Assembly: GCA_958299035.1 (NCBI GenBank)
Contig: CATQJL010000316.1
Span: 27,596,012 to 27,660,011 of the forward strand
Source of the DNA: Cylicocyclus nassatus
Taxonomy: Eukaryota; Nematoda; Chromadorea; Rhabditida; Strongylidae
Direction: 5' to 3'
Length of the DNA stretch: 64,000 nt
In this document: piece by piece, positions 11,198 through 20,071 of the stretch
Layout of the letters: each line of letters opens with the position of its first letter
Position numbering within the stretch: the stretch's first letter is position 1
Program-made: the position numbers and the translations under genes
Notes under the pieces: generated by a model
The model's database searches: none
The model's input: only the letters and a program-made list of their open reading frames with translations
Told to the model about the DNA's origin: nothing

Positions 11198-11594
11198 TCA
11201 TATACAGTCATTCATTGATTGTTTCAGAAACTGCTCTACCGCAGCAGGCTCAAAAATGATTTTAGTAGGTAGACGATCACAAACTGAAAAAATTGACGCA
11301 TAACATACTTTGTTCCTACTGAACCTTTCGCCGTTTCTAGTTGCAGAAATGCCCAATCCATTACTGGCACGAAACTTCACATTTTTAAAGTCGCGGTAGA
11401 TAGATACTATAGTAGTATAGGCGGCAAGCATAGCAGGCACAGCAGGCATAAACTGCGGACTTGTCGGCGTCTCTCTGATCGAGCGCTCTTTCATTTCTTC
11501 TACTTCTGCTGTCTCTCCCTTGCACGAACTATCTTTGCCGGAGGTAACGGCGCCCAGTCTTTGCTTGTCACGAATCTTGTATGCAGCTAGTTTG
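11198..11594 (-). CDS. Unassigned ORF, possible exon or decayed gene piece
   Basis: The minus strand is open for about 132 codons from just after a stop near 11595 to a stop at 11198. The first Met is at 11494. The translation (for example VKLAAYKIRDKQRLGAV, FKNVKFRASNGLGISA, CDRLPTKIIFEPAAVEQF) has ordinary soluble-protein composition, but no domain I recognise. The upstream bases (AATACAAACAGAAAATAAG) are a poor match to a nematode TTTCAG acceptor. It could be a host exon, a retroelement ORF1 fragment or chance. Confidence 0.2.
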
Positions 11595-12209
11595 ACGAAT
11601 CCTTATTTTCTGTTTGTATTAGCGCATTTGTGCTCATTCAAATGCATCTAATGTAATGTCTATGTTTTTCAAAAGGTGTTTTACGTACGCTTGCAAACTG
11701 AGCTTTTAACAGCGTTAATAAATAGAAAACAAAGATTATTCACAAGTCGGCTCCGCCTTGAAAATCGCTACACAAATGAGTTTTTCATGAATTTTCTTGG
11801 AATTTTGGTGAAATAGTGGAAAAAACGTCTGAAACAAGCTCTACCTTCACAAATGTCCAATTTTACCTCCCTTTGGAATCTGAATTGAATGAATGCTCAA
11901 TTTTTCGCTACGAAAATCAGATTTTTGAGCAAACTCGTTTAAAAAAATGAAATAATTCTCATGGGCACTCTTGGAATTTGGGCGGAAAAAGGGAAGCAAG
12001 TCTCTACTCTGTAGAACTTCAAGTTTTCCGTGAAAGCTCAGATTTTTATGTAGTCAAACCTCTCAGCAAAGATAAGGCTTTATTCCACAAACGTCGTTTA
12101 GCTCAATTCGAAACCAAAGTTGATTGAGTGCTCAAATTTTTGCTAGAAAGCCAAATTTTTCAGCAAAAGTGAGGCTCTCTTGCACAGACGTCGCATTTTA
12201 GCTTCAGAC

Positions 12210-12453
12210 CAGGGCTCGGCACGAGATGGCTAATTGAAAATGCAAAAAAAAACGAAGTCCCTTTTGATTTTTGCGAATTTTTACGAAGTCCCCTTTGGCC
12301 CTGGACCATAATATCTAAAAAAACCCCAAAAAACGAAACGTCGACTCAAAAAACGTCGCAAATTTCTTATATGTTTTCGGCCACAAAAACGAAACCTCCT
12401 TTGCTTTTTATCCCTAAAACGATATCCAGCTTAGCCACCTGTGCCGAGCTCTG
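12210..12453. mobile_element. 244 bp hAT-like MITE inside the satellite
   Basis: The ends CAGGGCTCGGCACGAG...GGCTAA and TTAGCC...GTGCCGAGCTCTG are inverted over about 23 bases. CAGRG starts and 8 bp target duplications are hAT features. The flanks CTTCAGAC and CTCGGGAC agree at 5 of 8 positions, consistent with a mutated duplication. The interior has several AAAACGAA blocks and no ORF. Confidence 0.5.
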
Positions 12454-12611
12454 CTCGGGACTTTAAATGTTTAATTTTAGCCAAAAAAATTAGGTAATTA
12501 GGTTTTTTTGGGAACCCTATCCCAAATATGTGTTCAACAAGTTGTTTTTGAAATTTAAATGCAAAAGGGAGATAAACTTCTCAATGAGGCTCTATCCTAC
12601 AAACTCCATAT

Positions 12612-12623
12612 CCCCCCCCCCCC
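12612..12623 (+). repeat. Twelve-C tract
   Basis: One of about fifteen C or G runs of eight or more bases in this otherwise AT-rich window. Confidence 0.9.
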
Positions 12624-12899
12624 TCCTCGGGACCAAAATTGGTTGCCGGTTTATTTGCTAGAAAGTCGAATTTTTCAGCAAAAATGAGTTTTTAGTCCGC
12701 AGACGTCAAATTTTCCATCGAGATTAAATTTGATTAAATGCACTTTTTTCGCTAGAAAATCAAGTCTTTTGCACAAACTTATTTTTAAATGGTGTTCAAT
12801 GCAATTTTTTAAAATATGGATGAAAAAGGAAGATAAACTACCCACAGTCGGGCTCTATTGCGCACAATCGAGCTCCCCTTGAAATCAAAATATTGACTG

Positions 12900-13117
12900 T
12901 GTTGTGGAACGCGTTGAGTCGTTGACGATTTATTAGAAATAACACAACAGTTCCCCCTCTGCCTATCGGCGTACATGCCGAGGGTTCACTAGAAATAGCT
13001 CAGGAACAACACACAAAATATATCAAAGTGCGGCGGGTACGCCGCAACCACAGAGACCATATCGACCTAGCCTATAGTGAGCGAGCAAGTTCCAATATAA
13101 GGGACGGCTCTACAACA
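12900..13117 (-). repeat. 3' LTR of the gypsy element
   Basis: 218 bp. TG...CA boundaries on the minus strand (TGTTGTAGAG...TTCCACAACA). Contains AATAAA at 12929-12934 on the minus strand, a plausible poly(A) signal for the element transcript. Confidence 0.95.
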
Positions 13118-13129
13118 CCTCCCTCCTAA
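13118..13129 (-). promoter_or_regulatory. Polypurine tract (plus-strand primer)
   Basis: Minus strand TTAGGAGGGAGG directly abuts the 3' LTR. The Gag-Pol stop codon (13126-13128) lies inside it, so coding capacity runs to within 8 bases of the LTR. Confidence 0.8.
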
Positions 13130-16100
13130 GATGAACAACGGTACATCTTACAAAAAGGATCTACTTGTAGACGTTCTGGTGGGCGACGATGGCGACTTGG
13201 TCTTGTTGATGACGTAGTTGAAGTTGGATGGCGTTCAGCGATGTCCATGCCATTGTCCAATCGGTCTTCTTCGGAACGCATGGTGTGCGATGAGTCACGA
13301 CGGCGATCCATACTTGATCCACTACGCATCTGGTTCGCATGTCGTCTCCATAACTGGTTGTCTTCCGTAAGCACATCGTATACGGCTTTTCCGTAGCGTT
13401 TCTTCACACGCGCTGGAATCCATTTTTCACATCCAGAGCGAAAATCACGTACCCACACGTCTTCTTGTGGTTGGTACGCTTTCTTCCGTGCTCCATGATG
13501 ACTGTTAAACTGCTTCTCCATGGTTTCGTTGCCTATCTTTCCTTCTTCTTTGGAATCTTCATTCAACAGCGACAGCGATGTCCTCATCTGACGTCCCAGC
13601 AGCAGTTCGGCAGGTGAACGTTGTCCTGGAGCAGTTGTACAAGGTGTTCGTCGATACGACTGCAGGAACTCGGCAAGCTTCTCTGTCGTTCCTCCCTCCT
13701 TAAATTTCTGGAAGGTTCTCTTGAAGATATCCACAAACCTTTCCGCTTGTCCATTTGATTGTGGATGGAATGGGGGCGAACGCATGTGCTGGATTCCTCG
13801 CTCTTCACAAAAGTCTTGAAACTCCTTTGCTGTGAACTGCGTTCCGTTGTCCGACACGATTACTCGCGGATTTCCGAAACGAGCGAATAGCAATCTAAGT
13901 TCCTTCAAAGTTGCAGCAGTCGACGATGACGACATTTCTAGCACTTCCGGCCATTTTGAGTACGCATCGACTATGACGAGATACATTTTCCCATTTAGTG
14001 GTCCTGCATAGTCAATGTGGATGCGATTCCATGGCTTTTCTTCCATTTTCCATGAATGCAATACAGTCTTCACTGGCATCTTGGCTGCTTCTTGACATTC
14101 CCTACAGCGGCGCACTGAGTCTTCGATGTCTCTGTTGATGCCCATCCAGTATGCGAATCCTCTCGCGAGCATCTTCATCCTTGTCATTCCAGGGTGTCCC
14201 TCGTGTAACTGCTTCAAAACCACTTGTCGCAGCGAGGCTGGAATAACTATTCTGTGACCAAAGTACAAACATCCATCTTGCACTGATAAACTCTCGCCCA
14301 GTGCTCTCCAATTTCCGATTTCTCCTTTCGGCTTGGACGGCCACGCTCCTGACTGTAGCATCTGTATGACCTGCATGATGTTTTCGTCCTTGCGTGACTC
14401 TTCTTCAATCGTACTCCTGGTCACTGGTAGTGCTCGTACAGCGGCGGCTTGAACGGCTTGCACATCTTCTTCTACTTTCGCTATCACGACGTCCTCGGTT
14501 TGAAATGGCCGTGGAGGGATCAACCGGGACAATGCATCGGCTTGTCCGAACTCGGTCGTCTTCTGGTACTCCAAATCGAAGTCGTATGCGAGGAGAATAA
14601 GTTTCCATCGTTGCAGTCTGTTCGCTGTGTACACAGGTACCATCTTCTTCGGTCCAAAAATGTGCAGCAGCGGCTTGTGGTCGGTGAGCAGCCTGAATCG
14701 GCGTCCATATACATATCGATGGAACTTACGCACTGCGAAAACCAGTGCAAGTCCTTCTTTTTCAATTTGTCCATAATTCTTCTCGGCGGCTGTAAGGCTC
14801 CGGCTTGCATGGCAAATCGCCTTTTCCGATCCATCCGGCATCTTGTGTAAGATCACAGCTCCAATTCCGTAATCCGATGCGTCGGCAGCTACCACTATCT
14901 GCAAGCTAGGATCGAAATGTGTAAGAAGTAGGTCCGAGGCTAAAACTTCCTTAGCACGCTCGAATGCATTTTGGCATTCCTCGGTCCATTCGAACCTTGC
15001 GTCCTTTCTGAGCAACGCGTCCAGGGGTGCACGAAGTTGACGCATCTCGGCCACAAATAATCCATAGTAGTTGATCATGCCCAGGAATGAACGAACATCC
15101 GCTATGTTCTTCGGCGCTGGCATTTGCTGTATGACCTCAATCTTCTTTGGGTCCGGCCGGCGTCCATTTCTGTCGATGATGCACCCTAAGTAACAAATCT
15201 CTGGCATCAGAAAATGGCATTTTTCCAACCTGACGTGGAATCCATAGTCCTTGATTCTCTTAAACAAGGCTTCCAAGTTTTGGCGGTGCTCTTCACAACT
15301 CCGTCCCGTGATGATGATGTCATCAAGATAAGCGGCTACTCCATCAAGTCCGCTTATCATGGAGTCCATTACTTGTTGGAAAATTCCTGGCGCAGATTTC
15401 ACCCCAAAGGGTAGGCGATTGTAGCGATACAATCCCTTGTGCGTATTGATGGTTAACATCTCCTTTGATGCTTCTTCGACTTCCACTTGTAAATACGCTT
15501 CGGCTAAGTCGAGCTGTGTAAAGAGCTGGCCTCCATTTAGTTTTGCGAACACTTCCTCCGCTGTGGGCAATGGGTGCTGATGCAACTGCAATGCATCGTT
15601 TAATCCTGTCGAGAAGTCGGCACAAAGACGGATTTTCCCGTTCTTCTTCTTGACAGCAACTACCGGTGCGGCCCATTCTGAGTGTTCGATCGGAGAAATG
15701 ACTCCTTCGGCTACCAAGCGATCGATCTCGGCTTCCAATTCCGGTGCTGTCGCGTAAGGCACCGGTCGCTTTTTCTTGAAAACTGGAACAGCATCACTTT
15801 TTAAAACTAGCCTTGCCTTGCTCTTCGTGCATTTTCCCAGATCGCTGTTGAAAACTTCTGCATATCGCTCCTTCAAATCGGCGACCACTTCGGCTCGAAA
15901 TTTTTCTTCGCTAGTCACCTTCCTGCAGTGGTAGTTATCCTTCAGCTTCTTGTATGCCGGCAGCTGAATACACCACTCCAATCCCAGTAAGTTCGAGCCT
16001 TCGGTGACGTAGCATGTGCCGTTTCCATGAACCATCTTTCCTGTATGTCGATCTCTAACGGAGAAATCGGTTGAAAATTTACCATAAATCTGCATCGGCG

Positions 16101-17313
16101 TTCCGTCTGCAGTTTTGACTGGCATACTACATGTTTCCAGAGCAGGAGATCCTATCCTCTTCCATGCTCTACGCGATATCAGGGTTATGTCCGCGCCCGT
16201 ATCCAGCTGGAGTTTGAGAGCGCATCCTTTGATTACGACGTCGAGATAAGTCCGCGCACTCTCGGCATCGAAAGCGACCACGTTCTTGCACTGCCTTTTG
16301 CGACCAAAGCGTTTTGCACTTATCCTCCGTCGCTTCTTCCGGCCAGTGCTGGCAGACTGTGGGCAGTCTCTTCTGAAATGTGGTCCTCCACATGAGAAAC
16401 AGTTTACCTTCTTCTTCCATACAGCATGGATGTCGCGTGTGCCTTCCATGTCTGTGTTATCCATTTTCAAAGCAGTGAAGTTCTCACAATCCGTGACTAG
16501 GTCCTCGATTGTCAACGGTGCTTCGTCCGTGTGAGCGTCCAGTCGACGAATCATCCGAAGGCGAACTTCCCTAAGCGAGGGATCTTGAAGACCTGCTACG
16601 AACTGCAGCGTCTTCATCGCCGTGTAGTCGACCTCCTTAAGCCGGGCGTCCTCGTCCATCCGCTTGATAGTATTGGCGTACTCCCGGAACGGTACGTACG
16701 CTGGCGTAAGCGGAGGGCACGCTATCCTTAGGCACTCATAACGTCTTCTGATGAGCGTCTTCTTGGAGGCGAACAGCTTCTGGAGATTCGCGACGGTAGT
16801 ATCGAAGTCCAAGTCGCTTGGTTGCGCTGGCAGAACCTCATCGGCATACTTCCTGTATGCTTCTTCATCCAGCTTCATCAGAATCAAGTCGCGCTTCTTC
16901 TGATCCGGAAGCTGGGACTCGCGAATGACCGGTCCATACCTGCCATACCAGTAAGCAAATGTGTTACCTGTCTCCTCGTCTAAGGTAAATTTCTGCACGT
17001 CCTTGCTCAGCTGGTCATATTGGTCCTTACTGGCGTCCTGGACGGCTACCCTTTGGTTACTGGTCAAAGCAGTGACCAACGTCTTCATCTGCTCCTGTTG
17101 TGCTTGCCATTGCATTTGCATTTGCTCCTGTTGTGCCTGCAGCTGCACTTGCATTTTCTCTTGTTGAGCTTGTAGACGAGCCTGCATTTGTTCCTGCTGA
17201 AGCTGCATATGCAGCTTCATCTCCTCCTGTTGGAGCCGCATCTGGTCGACCATGACTGATAGGACCTTCTCCAAGGAGTCGTGACCATGCCGTTCTTCAC
17301 TGGCTTTCGGCAT
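13126..17313 (-). CDS. gag-pol: Gag-Pol polyprotein of Ty3/gypsy retrotransposon
   Basis: A 1395-residue single frame. Residues 24-78 are a Gln/Met-rich coiled coil of repeated (Q)QEQMQ units. Residues 105-290 are a Gag capsid-like region. A zinc knuckle is at 305-317 with spacing C-x2-C-x3-H-x4-C, one residue short of the common CCHC. The protease motif DTGA is at 381-384. The RT spans about 505-690 with YLDD at 662-665. RNase H has D811, E851/E853 and D878. The integrase zinc finger is H1037, H1040, C1070, C1073. The integrase core is D1101, D1155 and E1191, with exact D-35-E spacing. All catalytic residues I can check are present. Gag and Pol are fused without a frameshift or stop, so any Gag excess must come from processing or another route. 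ATG 17313 is the first Met, but the frame is open upstream without Met back to 17610. The tail is basic, with no obvious chromodomain. Several shorter ORFs on both strands here are shadows. Confidence 0.96.
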   Translation of the reverse strand: MPKASEERHGHDSLEKVLSVMVDQMRLQQEEMKLHMQLQQEQMQARLQAQQEKMQVQLQAQQEQMQMQWQAQQEQMKTLVTALTSNQRVAVQDASKDQYDQLSKDVQKFTLDEETGNTFAYWYGRYGPVIRESQLPDQKKRDLILMKLDEEAYRKYADEVLPAQPSDLDFDTTVANLQKLFASKKTLIRRRYECLRIACPPLTPAYVPFREYANTIKRMDEDARLKEVDYTAMKTLQFVAGLQDPSLREVRLRMIRRLDAHTDEAPLTIEDLVTDCENFTALKMDNTDMEGTRDIHAVWKKKVNCFSCGGPHFRRDCPQSASTGRKKRRRISAKRFGRKRQCKNVVAFDAESARTYLDVVIKGCALKLQLDTGADITLISRRAWKRIGSPALETCSMPVKTADGTPMQIYGKFSTDFSVRDRHTGKMVHGNGTCYVTEGSNLLGLEWCIQLPAYKKLKDNYHCRKVTSEEKFRAEVVADLKERYAEVFNSDLGKCTKSKARLVLKSDAVPVFKKKRPVPYATAPELEAEIDRLVAEGVISPIEHSEWAAPVVAVKKKNGKIRLCADFSTGLNDALQLHQHPLPTAEEVFAKLNGGQLFTQLDLAEAYLQVEVEEASKEMLTINTHKGLYRYNRLPFGVKSAPGIFQQVMDSMISGLDGVAAYLDDIIITGRSCEEHRQNLEALFKRIKDYGFHVRLEKCHFLMPEICYLGCIIDRNGRRPDPKKIEVIQQMPAPKNIADVRSFLGMINYYGLFVAEMRQLRAPLDALLRKDARFEWTEECQNAFERAKEVLASDLLLTHFDPSLQIVVAADASDYGIGAVILHKMPDGSEKAICHASRSLTAAEKNYGQIEKEGLALVFAVRKFHRYVYGRRFRLLTDHKPLLHIFGPKKMVPVYTANRLQRWKLILLAYDFDLEYQKTTEFGQADALSRLIPPRPFQTEDVVIAKVEEDVQAVQAAAVRALPVTRSTIEEESRKDENIMQVIQMLQSGAWPSKPKGEIGNWRALGESLSVQDGCLYFGHRIVIPASLRQVVLKQLHEGHPGMTRMKMLARGFAYWMGINRDIEDSVRRCRECQEAAKMPVKTVLHSWKMEEKPWNRIHIDYAGPLNGKMYLVIVDAYSKWPEVLEMSSSSTAATLKELRLLFARFGNPRVIVSDNGTQFTAKEFQDFCEERGIQHMRSPPFHPQSNGQAERFVDIFKRTFQKFKEGGTTEKLAEFLQSYRRTPCTTAPGQRSPAELLLGRQMRTSLSLLNEDSKEEGKIGNETMEKQFNSHHGARKKAYQPQEDVWVRDFRSGCEKWIPARVKKRYGKAVYDVLTEDNQLWRRHANQMRSGSSMDRRRDSSHTMRSEEDRLDNGMDIAERHPTSTTSSTRPSRHRRPPERLQVDPFCKMYRCSS

Positions 17314-17580
17314 GGTGGACCTCTCCTCAACGACTTCTTCTGTAGAATCAACAATCTTCTTAGCAGAGCTTACTTGTTTGGCTGTCCTCGACCTGTGACA
17401 GCTTCCTCCCCGATCCGAGCTGCAGCAATTCTTCTCGTCCTTAATGGATAGAGGCTTCTGGCCCTTGGTCGGTGAAGCTTCTTCTTTTCCTTGGTCGGTG
17501 GAGGCTTCTTGTCCTTGATCGATGGAGGCTTCTGGTCCTTGGTCGGTGGAGGCTTCTTGTCCTTGATCCTGATCGCCAGT
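17314..17580 (-). other. Gypsy leader with 24 bp tandem repeats
   Basis: Three perfect-length 24 bp units lie at 17489-17512, 17513-17536 and 17537-17560, plus a decayed fourth. In the Gag frame they encode GQEASTDQ-type octapeptides. In another frame they encode KDKKPPPT-type units. Because 24 is a multiple of three, each frame repeats its own peptide. No stop occurs in the Gag frame between 17610 and 17313. Confidence 0.8.
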
Positions 17581-17657
17581 TGTTGTGGAACGCGTTGAGT
17601 CGTTGACGATTTATTAGAAATAACACAACAGTTCCCCCTCTGCCTATCGGCGTACAT
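17370..17657 (-). CDS. Possible leader ORF (95 codons) of the gypsy element
   Basis: Begins at an ATG inside the 5' LTR, crosses the PBS and leader repeats, and ends 56 bases before the Gag ATG in a different frame. The product is very basic and Pro/Lys-rich (IKDKKPPPTKDQKPPS). If transcription starts below the TATA-like GATATATTTT at about 17695-17704, this ATG would be in the RNA. It may equally be a by-product of the repeats. Function unknown. Confidence 0.25.
   Translation of the reverse strand: MYADRQRGNCCVISNKSSTTQRVPQQLAIRIKDKKPPPTKDQKPPSIKDKKPPPTKEKKKLHRPRARSLYPLRTRRIAAARIGEEAVTGRGQPNK
17561..17578 (-). promoter_or_regulatory. Primer-binding-site candidate
   Basis: Minus strand TGGCGATCAGGATCAAGG starts two bases after the 5' LTR. 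The leading TGG would pair with a tRNA CCA end. I cannot assign the tRNA. Confidence 0.6.
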
Positions 17658-17798
17658 GCCGAGGGTTCACTAGAAATAGCTCAGGAACAACACACAAAAT
17701 ATATCAAAGTGCGGCGGGTACGCCGCAACCACAGAGACCATATCGACCTAGCCTATAGTGAGCGAGCAAGTTCCAATATAAGGGACGGCTCTACAACA
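17581..17798 (-). repeat. 5' LTR of the gypsy element
   Basis: 218 bp, same sequence as 12900-13117 by eye. TATA-like GATATATTTT near 17695-17704 and AATAAA at 17610-17615 (both minus strand) would fit promoter and poly(A) roles. Confidence 0.95.
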
Positions 17799-17803
17799 GA
17801 CTG

Positions 17804-18690
17804 CTCAATTTTTCGCTAAAAAGTTAAATTTTTTACGAAAATGACTCTCTAGTCCGTAGACGTTGAATTCTACTCGATCGGGATGAAGTTAATTGAGTGC
17901 TCTTTTTTCGCTAGTAGATTTTTGAGCAAACTCCTTTGAAAAAAGAGATTCTCATGGACTTTTCTGTAAACTGGGGAATGAACCGAGGCTTTACTACGCA
18001 GGACTTCCGATTTTCCTCTCCTTGGAATCAAAAATTAACTGAATGCTCCACGAAATCTACCACCCGTCTGGCAAAATTGATTGAATGTTCAGTTCTTTGC
18101 TTTAAAAAGCCAAGCCTTTTAGCAAGCTTTTCTTAAAAGAGATTTGATGGATTTTTTTGAAATGGGTGGAAAAAGGGGATAAACTTCCCTAAATGAGCCT
18201 CTATTCTACAGAAGTTCGAATGATGGATTGCTTAGTTTCTAGAAAGTCACACTTTACAGCATAAATGAGTTTTAAGTTCACAGTCGAATCCCTCTAACCT
18301 GAAAAATTGAGATCGGGCGCTCACAAAGTTTATCTCTTGTCGGAACCAAGATTCAGTGAATGCTCAGTTCTTCGCTAGAACATAATTTTTTAGCAAGCTT
18401 ACTCACAAAAGCTTGTTCAAGCGTGTTCGGATTCTCTCGTAATTCGGGTAGAAAAAGGAGATAAACTCCCTAAAATGAGGTTCTACCCTACAAAAGTTCG
18501 GATTTTATTGCCCCTCGAGACCGAAGTTGATTGAATGCTCAATTTTCGCTAAAAAGTTGAACCTTTTAGCAGAGGTGCTCTAGGTCGCAGTGGTCGCCTC
18601 TTCTCAAAACGAAAACTGATTGGCTGCTCAGATTTTTGCTCAAAAAATCAATTTTTTTCAGCGAACCTGCTTTCAAAGGCAGTTCGAATT
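17804..18690. repeat. Decayed tandem satellite, right part
   Basis: Continuation of the array at 11780-12899: CTGCTCAATTTTTCGCTA, CTCTAGTCCGTAGACGTTGA, GAGATTCTCATGGA, GGGTGGAAAAAGGGGATAAA, CTAAATGAGCCTCTATTCTA and TTGAATGCTCAATTTTCGC recur through 18.6 kb with heavy divergence. Confidence 0.6.
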
Positions 18691-19940
18691 CTACGTCAAA
18701 CTATATATCTCTTTGATACCGGATCTGCCTAATCGCTCAGTGTTTCAGGAGAAAAATAATTTTTGCAATGCATTTGTTTCGTTTACCAGAAGCCATTTCG
18801 AATATGAATAGTAAGACTAATTCAGTTTCATAAATCATATTTGCGCAATCGTGTCAAAGTAAAACCATGATCTGCGAAGTAACATGATTTGGCGAATCCA
18901 AGATATTACATAGGTTTTTGGGAAAATATCAGATGATCATCATTTAAGTGAATCATTTGAAGTATTGATAACTACGATAGAGAAAGACTAACTCGAACAA
19001 ACATTTTAAAACGGGGGCCAGGCATATAAACCGTAACAAGCTGCGTCGATCATACCTACGAGTACAAACTTGCGAAAGAAAAGGGGAGGAATTGAGTGTT
19101 AACAACTAGAGCCAGAGAATTGATTAGATTGATAGCTGGATAGAAGCCGTACACAATCATTTCCACCATCACGACACGTCGCAATTTCAACACAGAGCAG
19201 CAGCAGCAAAGTGATAAAGGTAGCCGATAGGTCATCGATAATTGCAGAATCTAGTGTTTTGGTAATCAACATACACATATACACGTGCCAATCCTTAGAC
19301 GCCTAGCTCAATGTTGAAAAATCTCCGCTCTGCCCCCGAATCTGTAGTGGAAGCGGTTTACTCGTCGACAATAATGGGTACTGGCCTTTCTCTCGTCACC
19401 ATTGAGCGCCGCTATATTTTCGCATTCCTTTTTTGGAGTCCTCCAGACTACCCCCTCGCCCCTCATGCATGGGGGTTAGAGATAGGAGGACACAGAAAAC
19501 TCTGCCTTAGGGCGTGGAAGGTTTTAGTTTATTTATGTAAAGGATTGTCTCAACTCGTTTGAATGCCGGCAGCAATCGTTGTTTACAAAGACTAAATAAC
19601 ATCTAAAGAGTTGTCCTTCACAACTTTCAGCCAACAGTGAGGAGTACAAACTTCAAAAGCGCCAGCCATTGGAGCTGAGAACAGATTTGGTACAATTGCC
19701 TCGCCCGTTTGACAACCAATTCGAGAAAAAATTCTCAAAACATTCCAATACATACAACAATTCCTGAAGACATCAAAATAATAAGTGCATCATAGTGATG
19801 TCTCTTATTGTACTTACAGCTGCAATGGCATCGCTCGAAAGTCTTCTACTCTCGCACATGATCTTGGTGTGATGTCTAATTACTCCATCACTTTTGTCTC
19901 CCACTTCGAAAATGTAATCAAGAAAGCCATCAGTACTCAA
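18691..19940. other. Non-coding stretch, no gene recognised
   Basis: No ORF with a recognisable motif. The last 100 bases (around 19840-19940) probably belong to the 5' untranslated end of PLE copy A, because CATGATCTTGGTGT resembles its terminal repeat. Confidence 0.4.
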
Positions 19941-19995
19941 GTAGACATAGTTTGCGAGCTACACCAAGATCGGTAACAATAATTTATTGGCTGAA
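19941..19995 (+). repeat. Left terminal inverted repeat of PLE copy A
   Basis: GTAGACATAGTTTGCGAG, ACACCAAGATCGGTAACA and ATAATTTATTGGCTGA recur in inverted orientation at 22395-22450 with few changes. PLEs commonly carry such inverted or tandem terminal segments. Confidence 0.7.
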
Positions 19996-20071
19996 ACCAT
20001 TCCGTTGCTCCTAGTAGCTCACGTGTATCTGTTATTGGTGACGCAATCATTTCCGATGACACACTCTCTTT

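Larger units (their letters stand above)
11780..12899. repeat. Decayed tandem satellite, left part
   Basis: Alternating blocks recur: GAATGCTCAATTTTTCGCTA, GAAAGTCAAATTTTTCAGCA, AAAATGAGTTTTTAGTCC, GCAGACGTC, and GGATGAAAAAGGAAGATAAAC with GGGCTCTA. They form two related subunits of roughly 120 and 175 bases, about 300 bases as a pair. The same blocks continue at 17804-18690 on the other side of the gypsy element. Divergence between units is high, so the array is old. Confidence 0.6.
12900..17798 (-). mobile_element. Complete Ty3/gypsy LTR retrotransposon
   Basis: The element is 4899 bp with 218 bp LTRs at 12900-13117 and 17581-17798. These begin TGTTGT and end ACAACA and read as identical base for base. 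The target duplication GACTG is perfect (12895-12899 and 17799-17803), and joining the flanks restores the satellite block ATTGACTGCTCAATTTTT. It is transcribed on the minus strand. Order: 5' LTR, PBS candidate, repeat-bearing leader, a single Gag-Pol ORF, polypurine tract overlapping the stop, 3' LTR. There is no envelope ORF. Identical LTRs and an open frame point to a very recent insertion that may still be competent. The domain order PR-RT-RNaseH-IN places it in Ty3/gypsy rather than Copia or Pao. Confidence 0.97.

Noticed and set aside
13161..16731. Many overlapping ORFs of 60-133 codons on both strands within the gypsy element
   Set aside because: They are alternate-frame shadows of the 1395-residue Gag-Pol frame, which carries all motifs.
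12900..17798. Interpretation as an endogenous retrovirus
   Set aside because: There is no envelope ORF. The Gag-Pol stop lies in the polypurine tract, leaving no space for one.
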